Assembly (NCBI GenBank): GCA_021792405.1
Contig: JAJYUU010000030.1
Span: 1 to 38,915 of the forward strand
Length of the DNA stretch: 38,915 nucleotides
Reading direction: 5' to 3'
DNA from: Actinomycetes bacterium
GTDB lineage: Bacteria > Actinomycetota > Actinomycetes > Streptosporangiales > Streptosporangiaceae
The notes beneath the pieces were generated by a model. The model was given only the letters and a program-made list of their open reading frames with translations, ran no database searches and was not told where the DNA came from. The position numbers were made by a program, and so were the translations under genes. Shown piece by piece: positions 30,440 through 37,317 of the stretch. Positions within the stretch are counted from its first letter, which is position 1, and each line of letters opens with the position of its first letter.

Positions 30440-31465
30440 ATGCGGGCAGCAGTGATCGAGGGTCCCGGCCGCGTGGCGGTCCGGGATGTCCCGGCAGCGC
30501 GGGCAGCCGACGGCCGGGCCCTGGTGCGGGTGAGCCAGGCCGGTATCTGCGGCACGGATCTCAAGATCGCCGCAGGCGACGTTCCGGTTGTCGCGCCGGT
30601 GGTTCTCGGCCACGAGATGACGGGCCGGGTCGAGATCCCCGGCCGGGGCGGCGCGCTCGGGCCCGGCACCGCCGTGCTGCTCAACCCGTCGCCCTTCTGC
30701 GGCCGCTGTGACCGCTGCCGCCGCGACCTGCCGCACCTGTGCCGGCACGGCCGCCTGCTCGGCCGTGACGCCGACGGCTGCTTCGCCGAGTACATCGCCG
30801 CCGACGAGGCGCTGCTGCATCCGATTCCGGATTCGGTCACGCGCGATGAGGGTGCGCTGCTCCAGGTGCTTTCGACCTGCATTCACGCGCAGTCCGCGAT
30901 CCGGGCGTGGCCGGAAGACGTCGCGGTGGTGATCGGTCTCGGCGTAGCCGGCCTGCTGCACCTGCAGCTACTGCGGGAGCGGGGCGTGCGCAGCATCATC
31001 GCCGTCACCAGGTCGGCCGCCAAGCACGAGCTAGCCCGGCGGTTCGGCGCCAGCGCAGTGGTCGGGCCCGATGAGGCGGACGAGGCGGTCGCGGACGCGA
31101 CGGCTGGCCGGAGCGCGGACATCGTCGTCGAATGCGCTGGGTCGGCGGCCACGCTCGCACAGGCGTTCCGCCTGGCCGGCGCTGGCGCGCAGGTGATGCT
31201 GTTCGGGATCATCACCGGCATCGCCGATACCCGCCCGTACGAGTGGTACTACAAGGAACTGACGATCAAGAGCCCGCGGGCGGCGCGGCCGCGTGACTAC
31301 GACAGCGCCATCGCGCTGTGCGCCCAGCGGAGGCTGGACCTCGCGCCGCTCGTCACCGGCCGGTTCCCGCTCAGCCGGCTGGCGGAGGCGCTTGTCGCCT
31401 GCGCTGACCCCGGCCAGCTGAAGGTCGTTCTCGACATCGACGCCGGCACCGCCTCGGCTGGCTGA
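30440..31465 (+). CDS. Zinc-dependent alcohol dehydrogenase (MDR family)
   Basis: This is a 341-residue medium-chain dehydrogenase. The catalytic zinc ligands are Cys37 (GICGTD), His58 and Glu59 (LGHEM). The structural-zinc lobe has Cys87, Cys90, Cys93 and Cys101. The NAD site is VVIGLGVAGLLHLQLLRERG. The loop after the NAD site, ITGIADTRPYEWYYKELTI, is typical of the sorbitol/threonine-dehydrogenase-like branch. It oxidises a secondary alcohol or polyol to a ketone. It is divergent from the five-gene operon across a short intergenic region with an inverted repeat, which suggests it takes part in the same pathway. Confidence 0.88.
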   Translation: MRAAVIEGPGRVAVRDVPAARAADGRALVRVSQAGICGTDLKIAAGDVPVVAPVVLGHEMTGRVEIPGRGGALGPGTAVLLNPSPFCGRCDRCRRDLPHLCRHGRLLGRDADGCFAEYIAADEALLHPIPDSVTRDEGALLQVLSTCIHAQSAIRAWPEDVAVVIGLGVAGLLHLQLLRERGVRSIIAVTRSAAKHELARRFGASAVVGPDEADEAVADATAGRSADIVVECAGSAATLAQAFRLAGAGAQVMLFGIITGIADTRPYEWYYKELTIKSPRAARPRDYDSAIALCAQRRLDLAPLVTGRFPLSRLAEALVACADPGQLKVVLDIDAGTASAG

Positions 31466-31489
31466 GGCCGGCAGTTTCGGGCGGTGCGC

Positions 31490-32701
31490 TTACTCGTCCT
31501 CCAGCGCGCGGACGTCCTCGGTGGTGCACACCGTGCCCAGGCGCGCGACCGGCAGTCCGGTCGCTGCGCTGCGCGTTGGCCCGGCCACGCGGCGGTCGGC
31601 GGCCAGCTGACGGAGGCTCCCGGTGGCCAGGTGCACTCCGAACACTGCCGTGACAACCAGGCCCGCGACTATCGCTGCGCCCATGACCGGCGGCCCGTCA
31701 TAGGCCAGGCCGAGCACCGACGCGGCGAATGCAAGGTAGGCAACGATGATCAGGACGCCGGCCGGGCGTGACAGGCCGCGGTCACGGTAGGCGATTGACA
31801 ACGCCGCGACGGTCAGGCCGAGGTACCAGACGGCGGTCAGCGCGGTCTGCCCCGACGGCCGGCCCAGTCCGATCAACGCGGCGGGAAGCAGCAGGCCCGC
31901 AACGACGTTCAGCGCGTTGCTGTTCAGCGCGGTGCTGAAGGACGCCGCCGCCCGCCCGCGCCTCGCCAGGTACACGGCGGCGACAGCATTCGGCAGGCTG
32001 GTAACGGCCGCGAGCACCAGGCCGCCGACCACGATCTGAGGTATCGCGAAGCGGCTCCCCAGCACCGAGGCGGCGCGCTCCATCGTCGCGCTGGCAGCGA
32101 CGACGACGACCACCGCCCCGATGGCGATGGCGACATCTGACCGGCGTCTCGGCGCGGGCAGCGGAGCGGCATGCAGTTCTTCCTCCTCTTCGGTCACCGC
32201 CGATTCGAGCCAGGCAGCCCACCACCGCGGCAGCGCCAGCCGGGCCCGGCGCCGGCCGGGGATGCCGAGGGCCGCCAGGTACGCCGCTACGGCAGCCAGC
32301 CCGAGCGGGCAGCCTGCTGCCGGCGGCAGCAGTCCGAGCGTGACCAGCAGGCAGACGGCTGCCACCCAGACCGCGACAGTCCCGCCGAGCAGCACTACCT
32401 TGCGGTGCAGGCCGATCCGCCCGGCTACCACCGCCGCGAGGCCGAGAAGCGCAGCCAGGTTGAAGACGTTGGACCCGATGACCACGCCGGCGCCCAGGCG
32501 CCGCTCGCCGCTCGCCATCGCTGTGACGGCGCTGGTGATCTCGGGGGAGTCCGCCGCCAGTGCAGCGACCACGCCGAGCAGCGCCCCGGACAGACCGAGC
32601 CGCTCTCCGATCCGCTCCAGCCGCGAGACCAGCAGCCAGCTCGCGGTGAGGCTCAGCAAGGCCCCGGCGAGGAAGGCCGCTACCGCGACGACAGCAGTCA
32701 T
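31490..32701 (-). CDS. CaCA-family cation antiporter (Na+/Ca2+ exchanger-like)
   Basis: The start ATG at 32701 has AAGGAGG five bases upstream; a longer frame to 32746 is rejected. The 403-residue protein has about ten helices in two halves with the two alpha-repeat motifs: ALAADSPEITSAVTAMASGE then GVVIGSNVFNL, and VTSLPNAVAAVYLARRGR then STALNSNALNV. In true exchangers the motifs are G(N/D)xxPE and GSNxFN. Here the first repeat keeps Glu of SPE, while the second has Pro-Asn instead of Pro-Glu, so one ion-binding carboxylate is missing and the ion may not be calcium. An acidic loop EEEEE sits between the halves. It is convergent with the alcohol dehydrogenase. Confidence 0.82.
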   Translation of the reverse strand: MTAVVAVAAFLAGALLSLTASWLLVSRLERIGERLGLSGALLGVVAALAADSPEITSAVTAMASGERRLGAGVVIGSNVFNLAALLGLAAVVAGRIGLHRKVVLLGGTVAVWVAAVCLLVTLGLLPPAAGCPLGLAAVAAYLAALGIPGRRRARLALPRWWAAWLESAVTEEEEELHAAPLPAPRRRSDVAIAIGAVVVVVAASATMERAASVLGSRFAIPQIVVGGLVLAAVTSLPNAVAAVYLARRGRAAASFSTALNSNALNVVAGLLLPAALIGLGRPSGQTALTAVWYLGLTVAALSIAYRDRGLSRPAGVLIIVAYLAFAASVLGLAYDGPPVMGAAIVAGLVVTAVFGVHLATGSLRQLAADRRVAGPTRSAATGLPVARLGTVCTTEDVRALEDE

Positions 32702-32780
32702 CCTGGCCTCCTTCTCGCGCCGCCGTTCCGTCCGGCACCCTGGCATCAGCTAGCACCGGCACGACCCCGGCCCGCCGTCC

Positions 32781-32894
32781 GCTGTTGCCATCCTGCGTGA
32801 CATGCCAGGCCGGCAGCGCAAGGCGATCGTGCTGCGCTACGTCGCCGGCCCCGGCGAGCCCGAGATCGCGGCTGTGGCCGGCCAGCCGGGCTGA
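32781..32894 (+). pseudogene. Remnant of an ECF sigma-factor region 4
   Basis: The plus frame ending at the TGA 32892-32894 reads AVAILRDMPGRQRKAIVLRY then VAGPGEPEIAAVAGQPG. This is the start of sigma region 4.2 (L-x-x-L-P-x-R-Q-R-x-x-x-V-L-R-Y-x-x-x-x-x-x-x-E-I-A). The protein is cut at the helix-turn-helix and has no upstream sigma region 2. It is a fragment only, bounded by the antiporter gene. Confidence 0.55.
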
Positions 32895-33075
32895 TGGCCG
32901 CGGCCGGCTAGCTCGGGGTCCCGTCGGTGAATACCTGACGGGTGACGATGCCGTAGCCCGAGCCAGCACCCCAGAGCGTGAACGACCGCCCGGCCATGGC
33001 AGGCGGGCCGATGTGGGACTGCTCGGCCGCGATCCGCCGCCCCTAGCGGCGGCACTTGGCCGGGGAGCGTTGCTC

Positions 33076-33092
33076 ACTACAATAGTTGTAGT
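33076..33092. promoter_or_regulatory. BlaI/CopY-like inverted repeat
   Basis: ACTACAA-N3-TTGTAGT is a perfect 7-bp inverted repeat in a local AT-rich island. TACA...TGTA dyads of this form are the known operators of BlaI/MecI/CopY-type repressors. It exactly fills the 17-bp space between a weak -35 (TTGCTC, 33070-33075) and a weak -10 (TAGCAA, 33093-33098). No BlaI-type gene is present in the window. Downstream on the plus strand lies the class V aminotransferase at 33258. Confidence 0.5.
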
Positions 33093-33174
33093 TAGCAATC
33101 TTCTCAAGTCAGCGATGCTGCACGTAGATTTTCGTCGCCGGCGACGGATTTCTTACCGCCAGGCGGATCAGCGC

Positions 33175-33315
33175 CAGCGCCTGGCCCGGCGGTCGTCCGT
33201 TAGCATTCGGCAGTCACCGGCACCGCGGTTCCGGAGGCGAACGACGAAGGGCGGTCGATGGGCACGAACCCGATCTGGGGCGACGACTGGCCGCAGGTGC
33301 GGCAGGGCTGGCTGC
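33175..33315 (+). repeat. Parent copy A of the chimeric duplicate (start of class V aminotransferase)
   Basis: These 141 bases, covering the upstream region and first codons of the aminotransferase, reappear at 37051-37191 with about ten differences, including a one-base deletion and a one-base insertion. Confidence 0.85.
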
Positions 33316-34427
33316 TCGACCGCGAGGTGGCGCACTGCAATCACGGGTCCTTCGGCGCCGTCCCGGCGCACGTGCTCGAGGCCCAGGACAAGATCCGCAG
33401 GCAGATGGCGGTCAACCCGATGCGATGGTTCGTCCGCGAACTGCCGGGCCTGGTGACCGCCGCCCGCGCCGAGGTGGCCGGCTTCCTTGGTGCCGTTGCT
33501 GATGACCTTGCGTTCGTCAGCAACGTCAGCGCCGGCGTCTCGGCCATCGCGCAGTCGCTGCCGCTGCGTGCGGGCGACGAGGTGCTGTCGAGCGATCATG
33601 CCTACGGAGCGGTGTCCTACGCGCTCGACCGGCTCTGCGCGCGCACCGGCGCGCGGCGGGTTATCGCGACCGTCCCGTACCACAGCACCGACGAGGAGGT
33701 GCTGGCCGCTTTCGCCGGGCAGTGCACGGAGCGGACCCGCTTGGTGGTCGTCGACCAGGTGACGTCGGCGACCGCCCGCCGGTTCCCGGTCGGGGATATT
33801 GCCAGGCTGGCGCATCGGGCCGGCGCGCTGGTGCTGGTGGACGGGGCGCACGCGCCGGGAATGCTCGCCCTCGACGTGCCCGGTCTCGGGGCTGACTTCT
33901 GGGTGGGCAACTTGCACAAGTGGGCCTGCGCGCCGGCCGGCAGCGGCGCGCTCTGGGTCGCACCGCACTGCCAGGACCGGATCCGTTCGCTCGTGGTGTC
34001 CTGGGGCGAGCCCGACGGCTATCCGGCTTCCTTTGACTTGGTGGGCACCGACGACCTGTCCGCGTGGCTGGCGACGCCGGAGGCGCTGCGCGCACTCGGG
34101 GCGCTCGGCTGGGACCGGGTGCGTGCTCACAACGAAGCGCTGGCCGGGTGGGCGCAGTCGAGGGTGGCGGAGATCCTCGGCGTGCCGCCGGGCGACCTGC
34201 GGCATGACCGGGATCTCAGCATGACCCTCGTGCGGCTGCCGCCCGGCAGCGTCGGCAGCCGCGAGCAGGCCAGGAAGTTTCAGGATCTGCTGGCAGAACG
34301 CGGGGTGGAAGCGGCCGTCGGTTACTGGAATGGCCGCGGCTCGATCCGGCTCTCGGCGCAGGTGTACAACCAGCCGGCCGACTACGAGCGGCTCGCGGCC
34401 GGCGCGCGTGACCTGCTGGCCCGGTAG
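33258..34427 (+). CDS. Class V PLP-dependent aminotransferase (isopenicillin-N-epimerase-like)
   Basis: This is a 389-residue fold-type I enzyme. The ATG at 33258 has AAGGG seven bases upstream. N-terminal HCNHGSFGAVP is the CefD-like substrate/PLP segment. Asp195 and His198 are in LVLVDGAHAPG, and Lys221 in WVGNLHKWACAPAG is the Schiff-base lysine. The ISWGEP-like VVSWGEPDGY and DDLSAWLATPEAL also match the isopenicillin-N-epimerase/cysteine-desulfurase-like branch. The reaction is probably an epimerisation or a C-S or C-N lyase step; the substrate is unknown. It is 41 bp upstream of an acyl-ACP thioesterase gene. A second partial copy of its 5' end exists at 37051. Confidence 0.87.
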   Translation: MGTNPIWGDDWPQVRQGWLLDREVAHCNHGSFGAVPAHVLEAQDKIRRQMAVNPMRWFVRELPGLVTAARAEVAGFLGAVADDLAFVSNVSAGVSAIAQSLPLRAGDEVLSSDHAYGAVSYALDRLCARTGARRVIATVPYHSTDEEVLAAFAGQCTERTRLVVVDQVTSATARRFPVGDIARLAHRAGALVLVDGAHAPGMLALDVPGLGADFWVGNLHKWACAPAGSGALWVAPHCQDRIRSLVVSWGEPDGYPASFDLVGTDDLSAWLATPEALRALGALGWDRVRAHNEALAGWAQSRVAEILGVPPGDLRHDRDLSMTLVRLPPGSVGSREQARKFQDLLAERGVEAAVGYWNGRGSIRLSAQVYNQPADYERLAAGARDLLAR

Positions 34428-34468
34428 ACCCCGCTCCGGTAGCGGCAGCGACACGGCAGAATGCCGGG

Positions 34469-35245
34469 ATGCAGATGTTCCGGCCCGAGCCCGCGGCGGG
34501 CCGGGTCTACGCGGCCCGGCGGATCGTTCGCAGCACCGATGTCCTGCCGACCGGGCGGCTCAGGCTTGATGCGCTCGCCCGGTACCTGCAACTGGCCGCC
34601 GAGGATGACCTCGCCGACTCCGGCCTGACCGAGCCGGTCATCTGGCTGGTCCGGCGCTGCGAGCTGCGGGTGCGCTCGCTGCCGTCGATGGGGGACCGGC
34701 TGACCATCGCGACCTTCTGCTCCGGAGTCGGGCCGCGCTGGGCCGAGCGGACCACGACGCTGTCGGGCGCCGGGGGAGCGCCGTTCGTGCAGGCGAACGC
34801 TGTCTGGGCCGCGGTCGGACGGGCCGACGGCCGCCCGGTGCCGCTGTCGCCTGAATTCTGCCGCGTCTATGGCGAGTCGGCAGGTGGTCACGTGGTGTCG
34901 GCGCGCCTGGGCCATCCGCGTCCCGGTACTGCGCGTTCCGGCGGGAACGGGCACGCACCCGCAACTGCCGCTGGCGCGGCGGACCTGCGACGGCGGGACT
35001 GGCCGCTGCGGGCCGCCGACTTCGACGCTGCCGGGCACGTCAACAACGCCGTGCACTGGGCCGCGGTCGAGGACGAGCTAGCAGCCGCTGGTGACTGGGT
35101 GCCGTCGCTCGCCGAGATCGAGTACCACCGGGCGATCTTGCCCGGCTGCACGCCCGAACTCGTCACTGACCGGCGCGCGGGCGAGACTTTGCTCTGGCTG
35201 CAGGCCGCCGGGCGGGTGCTGGCATCAGCGAGGCTCGCCCGGTAA
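34469..35245 (+). CDS. Acyl-ACP thioesterase (FatA/FatB-like double hotdog)
   Basis: This is a 258-residue protein. The N-terminal hotdog runs from about 12 to 135 (ARRIVRSTDVLPTGRLRL, then WLVRRCELRVRSLPSMGDRL). A Gly/Ala-rich linker joins it to a second hotdog from about 172. The active-site segment DFDAAGHVNNAVHWAAVEDE carries the Asn and His that, with Asp, act in plant-type thioesterases. It hydrolyses acyl-ACP to free fatty acid. It is probably cotranscribed with the aminotransferase upstream. The last 93 bases plus the stop are repeated with 98% identity at 37191-37299. Confidence 0.83.
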   Translation: MQMFRPEPAAGRVYAARRIVRSTDVLPTGRLRLDALARYLQLAAEDDLADSGLTEPVIWLVRRCELRVRSLPSMGDRLTIATFCSGVGPRWAERTTTLSGAGGAPFVQANAVWAAVGRADGRPVPLSPEFCRVYGESAGGHVVSARLGHPRPGTARSGGNGHAPATAAGAADLRRRDWPLRAADFDAAGHVNNAVHWAAVEDELAAAGDWVPSLAEIEYHRAILPGCTPELVTDRRAGETLLWLQAAGRVLASARLAR

Positions 35246-35261
35246 CGCCGGCGAACCGGAC
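35153..35261 (+). repeat. Parent copy B of the chimeric duplicate (end of the thioesterase)
   Basis: These 109 bases reappear at 37191-37299 with two differences. Similarity stops sharply at 35261/37299. Confidence 0.9.
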
Positions 35262-35749
35262 CGGATCCAGCAATCGTCCGGGTTCGCGACGCGCTGGACC
35301 GCGTAGCGAGCGCGCTGGGTCGGCCAGGTCCGGCCGCGCTGGTAGCTGTCGCAGCGGCGCGCGAGCTGTCGCTCGCGGCAGGCGAAGCCCTGCAGACAGT
35401 GGTCGGCCAGGCACGCGCGGCCGGGTGCAGCTGGAAGGAGATCGGCGACGTGCTCCAGACGACGCGGCAAGCGGCATTCCAGCGGTTCGGCCGTCCGGTC
35501 GACCCGCGCTCGGGCACGGCGATGAGCCGTCAGACGCTACCGGGCGCGCCGGATATCGCGGTCGCGATCTTCGCGGCAATGTCCGATGGCAACTTCGAGC
35601 GGATGGGCGAGCCGGTTGCCTACCCCATCGGCGAGCACACGGCGGTGGACATACCGCTGCACTTCGAAGCCGGGGACAGGACTGGCCGGGTGACGCTGGA
35701 CAGTGAAGGGAATGTCATCGGGCTCTTCATCCGGCCCGCTGCTCAGTGA
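35262..35749 (+). pseudogene. Collapsed HTH/DUF3887-like gene without a start codon
   Basis: The frame directly after the repeat boundary is open from 35246 (in the same frame as the thioesterase, after its TAA). It reads DPAIVRVRDALDRVASALG and AAGCSWKEIGDVLQTTRQAA then FQRFGRPVDPRSG, a helix-turn-helix seen in a common actinobacterial protein type. It ends in GEPVAYPIGEHTAVDIPLHF and EAGDRTGRVTLDSEGN, the last strands of a DUF3887-like domain. Between IFAAMSDGNFERMG and the expected domain start, roughly 40 residues seem missing. No ATG, GTG or TTG occurs before the GTG at 35399, which would cut the first half off. The gene probably lost its 5' end at the duplication boundary. The 116-residue product from 35399 could still be made. 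Confidence 0.55.
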
Positions 35750-35780
35750 CTCGCGCGAGACGCCGCGGGAAGAAGGACAC

Positions 35781-36002
35781 ATGAACGACGACGGGCCTCA
35801 GCCCGGCGGTCAGGGCAAGCGCCCCTGGTTTGGTCCGAAGCGATTCGGCTACGGCATCCGTCCGCAGACCTGGCAGGGCTATCTTGTCACTGCCGCCTGC
35901 GTCGGGATCGTTATCCTCATCCGCGTCCGGATCGGCAGTTCCGCGCTCGCGGTCATCGGCTCGTGCCGCTGCTGGTCATACTCGTGCCGCTGCTGGTCAT
36001 AA
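35781..36002 (+). CDS. Small membrane protein with a frameshifted C-terminus
   Basis: The ATG at 35781 is preceded by AGAAGGACAC. The 73-residue product starts with RPWFGPKRFGYGIRPQTWQG then YLVTAACVGIVILIRVRIG, a small single-helix protein type widespread in actinomycetes. The current frame ends in an odd Cys/Trp-rich repeat. The +2 frame over the same bases reads VPLLVILVPLLVITVVVLAR then two Arg and a stop at 36029-36031, a proper second helix. The true C-terminus therefore appears to have been lost by a frameshift near 35950-35963, next to a perfect 21-bp tandem duplication. It may no longer be functional. Confidence 0.55.
   Translation: MNDDGPQPGGQGKRPWFGPKRFGYGIRPQTWQGYLVTAACVGIVILIRVRIGSSALAVIGSCRCWSYSCRCWS
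35960..36001 (+). repeat. Perfect 21-bp tandem repeat (two copies)
   Basis: Bases 35960-35980 are repeated exactly at 35981-36001. The unit encodes V-P-L-L-V-I-L in the original frame and S-C-R-C-W-S-Y in the shifted one. A multiple of three, the duplication itself keeps frame; the frameshift lies just before it. Confidence 0.9.
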
Positions 36003-36136
36003 CTGTAGTCGTACTCGCCCGCCGCCGCTGAGCCGGGTGGCCTCGCATCCGTGAGCTGTCGTCGTTGGTGATTTCCTCGGAGTAGCTCAGCTACCGCGCC
36101 TGCCTCCCGTCGCCGCGCATCACGGTCCTGCCTTCG

Positions 36137-36568
36137 TCAGCTCTCAACTGCCTGCGGCGTCCAGGGATTGACGATCTCGATGCCGGTGCCATCGAAGTCG
36201 TGCACGTTGCGAGTGGCAAGTGCCGCGTCGCGGGAGCGGCAGACGGCGGCGATAAGAGCGTCGAAACCAGCGATCGGCCTCCCAGCCCGCTCGCGGCTAC
36301 TGGCGATGATCGCGTACTGCTCAGCGGCTGCGGCGTCGACCGGCAGGATCTGCTCATCGAAGTCCCTGAAGGTGTCGTCCGCGGCGTCTAGCAGGACCTG
36401 CTTCCGGCGGCCCGCAGGCAGCCTGGCGATGCCGAAGCGGATCTCGGCGAGCGTGATCGATGTCATGCGCAGTTCGCGACGGTCCCGTCGGCGCACCCAG
36501 TCAGCAACCTGCGGCGATGGCTCCGAGCGCATCAGTTCAGAAACAACGTTGGTGTCAAGGATGATCAT
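36137..36568 (-). CDS. vapC: VapC-type PIN-domain ribonuclease toxin
   Basis: This is a 143-residue FitB-like PIN domain. Acidic residues in order are Asp5 (MIILDTNVVSE), Glu42 (TLAEIRFG), Asp103 (AGFDALIAA) and Asp124/Asp126 in RNVHDFDGTGI. The Mg2+-binding set is intact, so the protein should be active. VapC toxins cut tRNA or rRNA when not bound by their antitoxin. Its start overlaps the antitoxin stop by four bases (36565-36568), so the antitoxin is made first. There is no sign of decay here, unlike its neighbours. Confidence 0.88.
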   Translation of the reverse strand: MIILDTNVVSELMRSEPSPQVADWVRRRDRRELRMTSITLAEIRFGIARLPAGRRKQVLLDAADDTFRDFDEQILPVDAAAAEQYAIIASSRERAGRPIAGFDALIAAVCRSRDAALATRNVHDFDGTGIEIVNPWTPQAVES

Positions 36569-36810
36569 GCCGAGAAATCCGCAGCGCGGGCAGGCTCCGT
36601 GCGCTCAGGCAGGTCAAGATCTACCCCGCCCAGTGCACCGAACCGATCCAGTACCGCAGTGAACAGCCCGGCAGAGTCAGCGGGCTCCCGTACGGCATCG
36701 GTAAGAATCGCCCGCACTTCCGCCTCCATCGACCGGCCGTGACTTGCCGCGCGGGACTGCAGTCGCCGCTTGACGCTCTCATCAAGATCCCGGATGCTGA
36801 GGGCCGCCAT
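36565..36810 (-). CDS. vapB: VapB/FitA-type ribbon-helix-helix antitoxin
   Basis: This is an 81-residue antitoxin. The ATG at 36810 has AGGAGG eight bases upstream; the GTG at 36819 sits too close to that site. The N-terminal MAALSIRDLDESVKRRLQSR is a FitA-like ribbon-helix-helix DNA-binding domain. The C-terminal half (GLFTAVLDRFGALGGVDLDL) would wrap the toxin. It should repress its own promoter; a direct repeat upstream (36828-36856) may be the operator. Confidence 0.85.
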   Translation of the reverse strand: MAALSIRDLDESVKRRLQSRAASHGRSMEAEVRAILTDAVREPADSAGLFTAVLDRFGALGGVDLDLPERTEPARAADFSA

Positions 36811-36827
36811 TGAAACCACCTCCTGCC

Positions 36828-36856
36828 TGCAATGCTAGCACTCGTCGCTTGCAATG
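36828..36856 (-). promoter_or_regulatory. Direct repeat upstream of vapB (candidate autoregulatory operator)
   Basis: TGCAATG (CATTGCA on the coding strand) occurs at 36828-36834 and again at 36850-36856. The copies are 22 bp apart, about two helical turns, and lie directly upstream of the antitoxin RBS. Confidence 0.35.
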
Positions 36857-37050
36857 TCTTAGCGCCAGCATTCCGCCGGCGACCACGACACCATGGATCA
36901 TCAGCGCGCGGATACCGCTGTGGAATGTCCGGGTCGGCGGGGCTTGCGCGGGCAGGTCAACGATGACCAGTGCACCGGTACTTGAATTGCCGCGACGGAG
37001 GTCCTCCCGCACTCCGGCGCTCGATCACGATCAGTCGCCCTCCTTAGCGG

Positions 37051-37299
37051 CAGCGCCGGGCCCGGCGGTCGTCCGTTAGCATTCGGCGGTCACGGCACTG
37101 CGGTGCCGGCGGCGAGCGACGAAGGGCGGTCGATGGGCACGAACCCCGATCTGGGGCGACGACTGGCCGCGGGTGCGGCCGGGCTGGCTGCCCGAACTCG
37201 TCACTGGCCGGCGCGCGGGCGAGACTTTGCCCTGGCTGCAGGCCGCCGGGCGGGTGCTGGCATCAGCGAGGCTCGCCCGGTAACGCCGGCGAACCGGAC
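37051..37299 (+). pseudogene. Chimeric duplicate: aminotransferase 5' end joined to thioesterase 3' end
   Basis: Bases 37051-37191 match 33175-33315 (upstream region and first codons of the class V aminotransferase). Bases 37191-37299 match 35153-35261 (last codons of the thioesterase plus 16 bp). The 1.8 kb between the parents is missing. An extra C after the copied ATG (37135) shifts the frame, so no normal protein can be made. The left part differs at about ten positions and the right part at two, so the two halves may have different ages. It lies 18 bp before the GlcD-type gene and may supply part of its upstream region. Confidence 0.85.
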
Positions 37300-37317
37300 T
37301 TTCACTGGAGGCGCGTG

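Noticed and set aside
32908-33042. Minus-strand 44-codon fragment ending in GIVTRQVFTDGTPS
   Set aside because: It looks like the end of a protein but I could not identify it. A TAG lies just upstream. It is reported only as part of the gene-graveyard finding.
36082-36094. GTAGCTCAGCTAC, resembling the D-arm start of a tRNA gene
   Set aside because: No T-loop consensus (GGTTCGAATCC), no cloverleaf and no acceptor stem can be drawn. It is a small palindrome only and may act as a weak terminator.
36782-37012. Minus-strand 76-codon frame upstream of vapB with one hydrophobic stretch
   Set aside because: The GTG start has no RBS and the frame runs into vapB. The hydrophobic stretch is short. 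I see no family.
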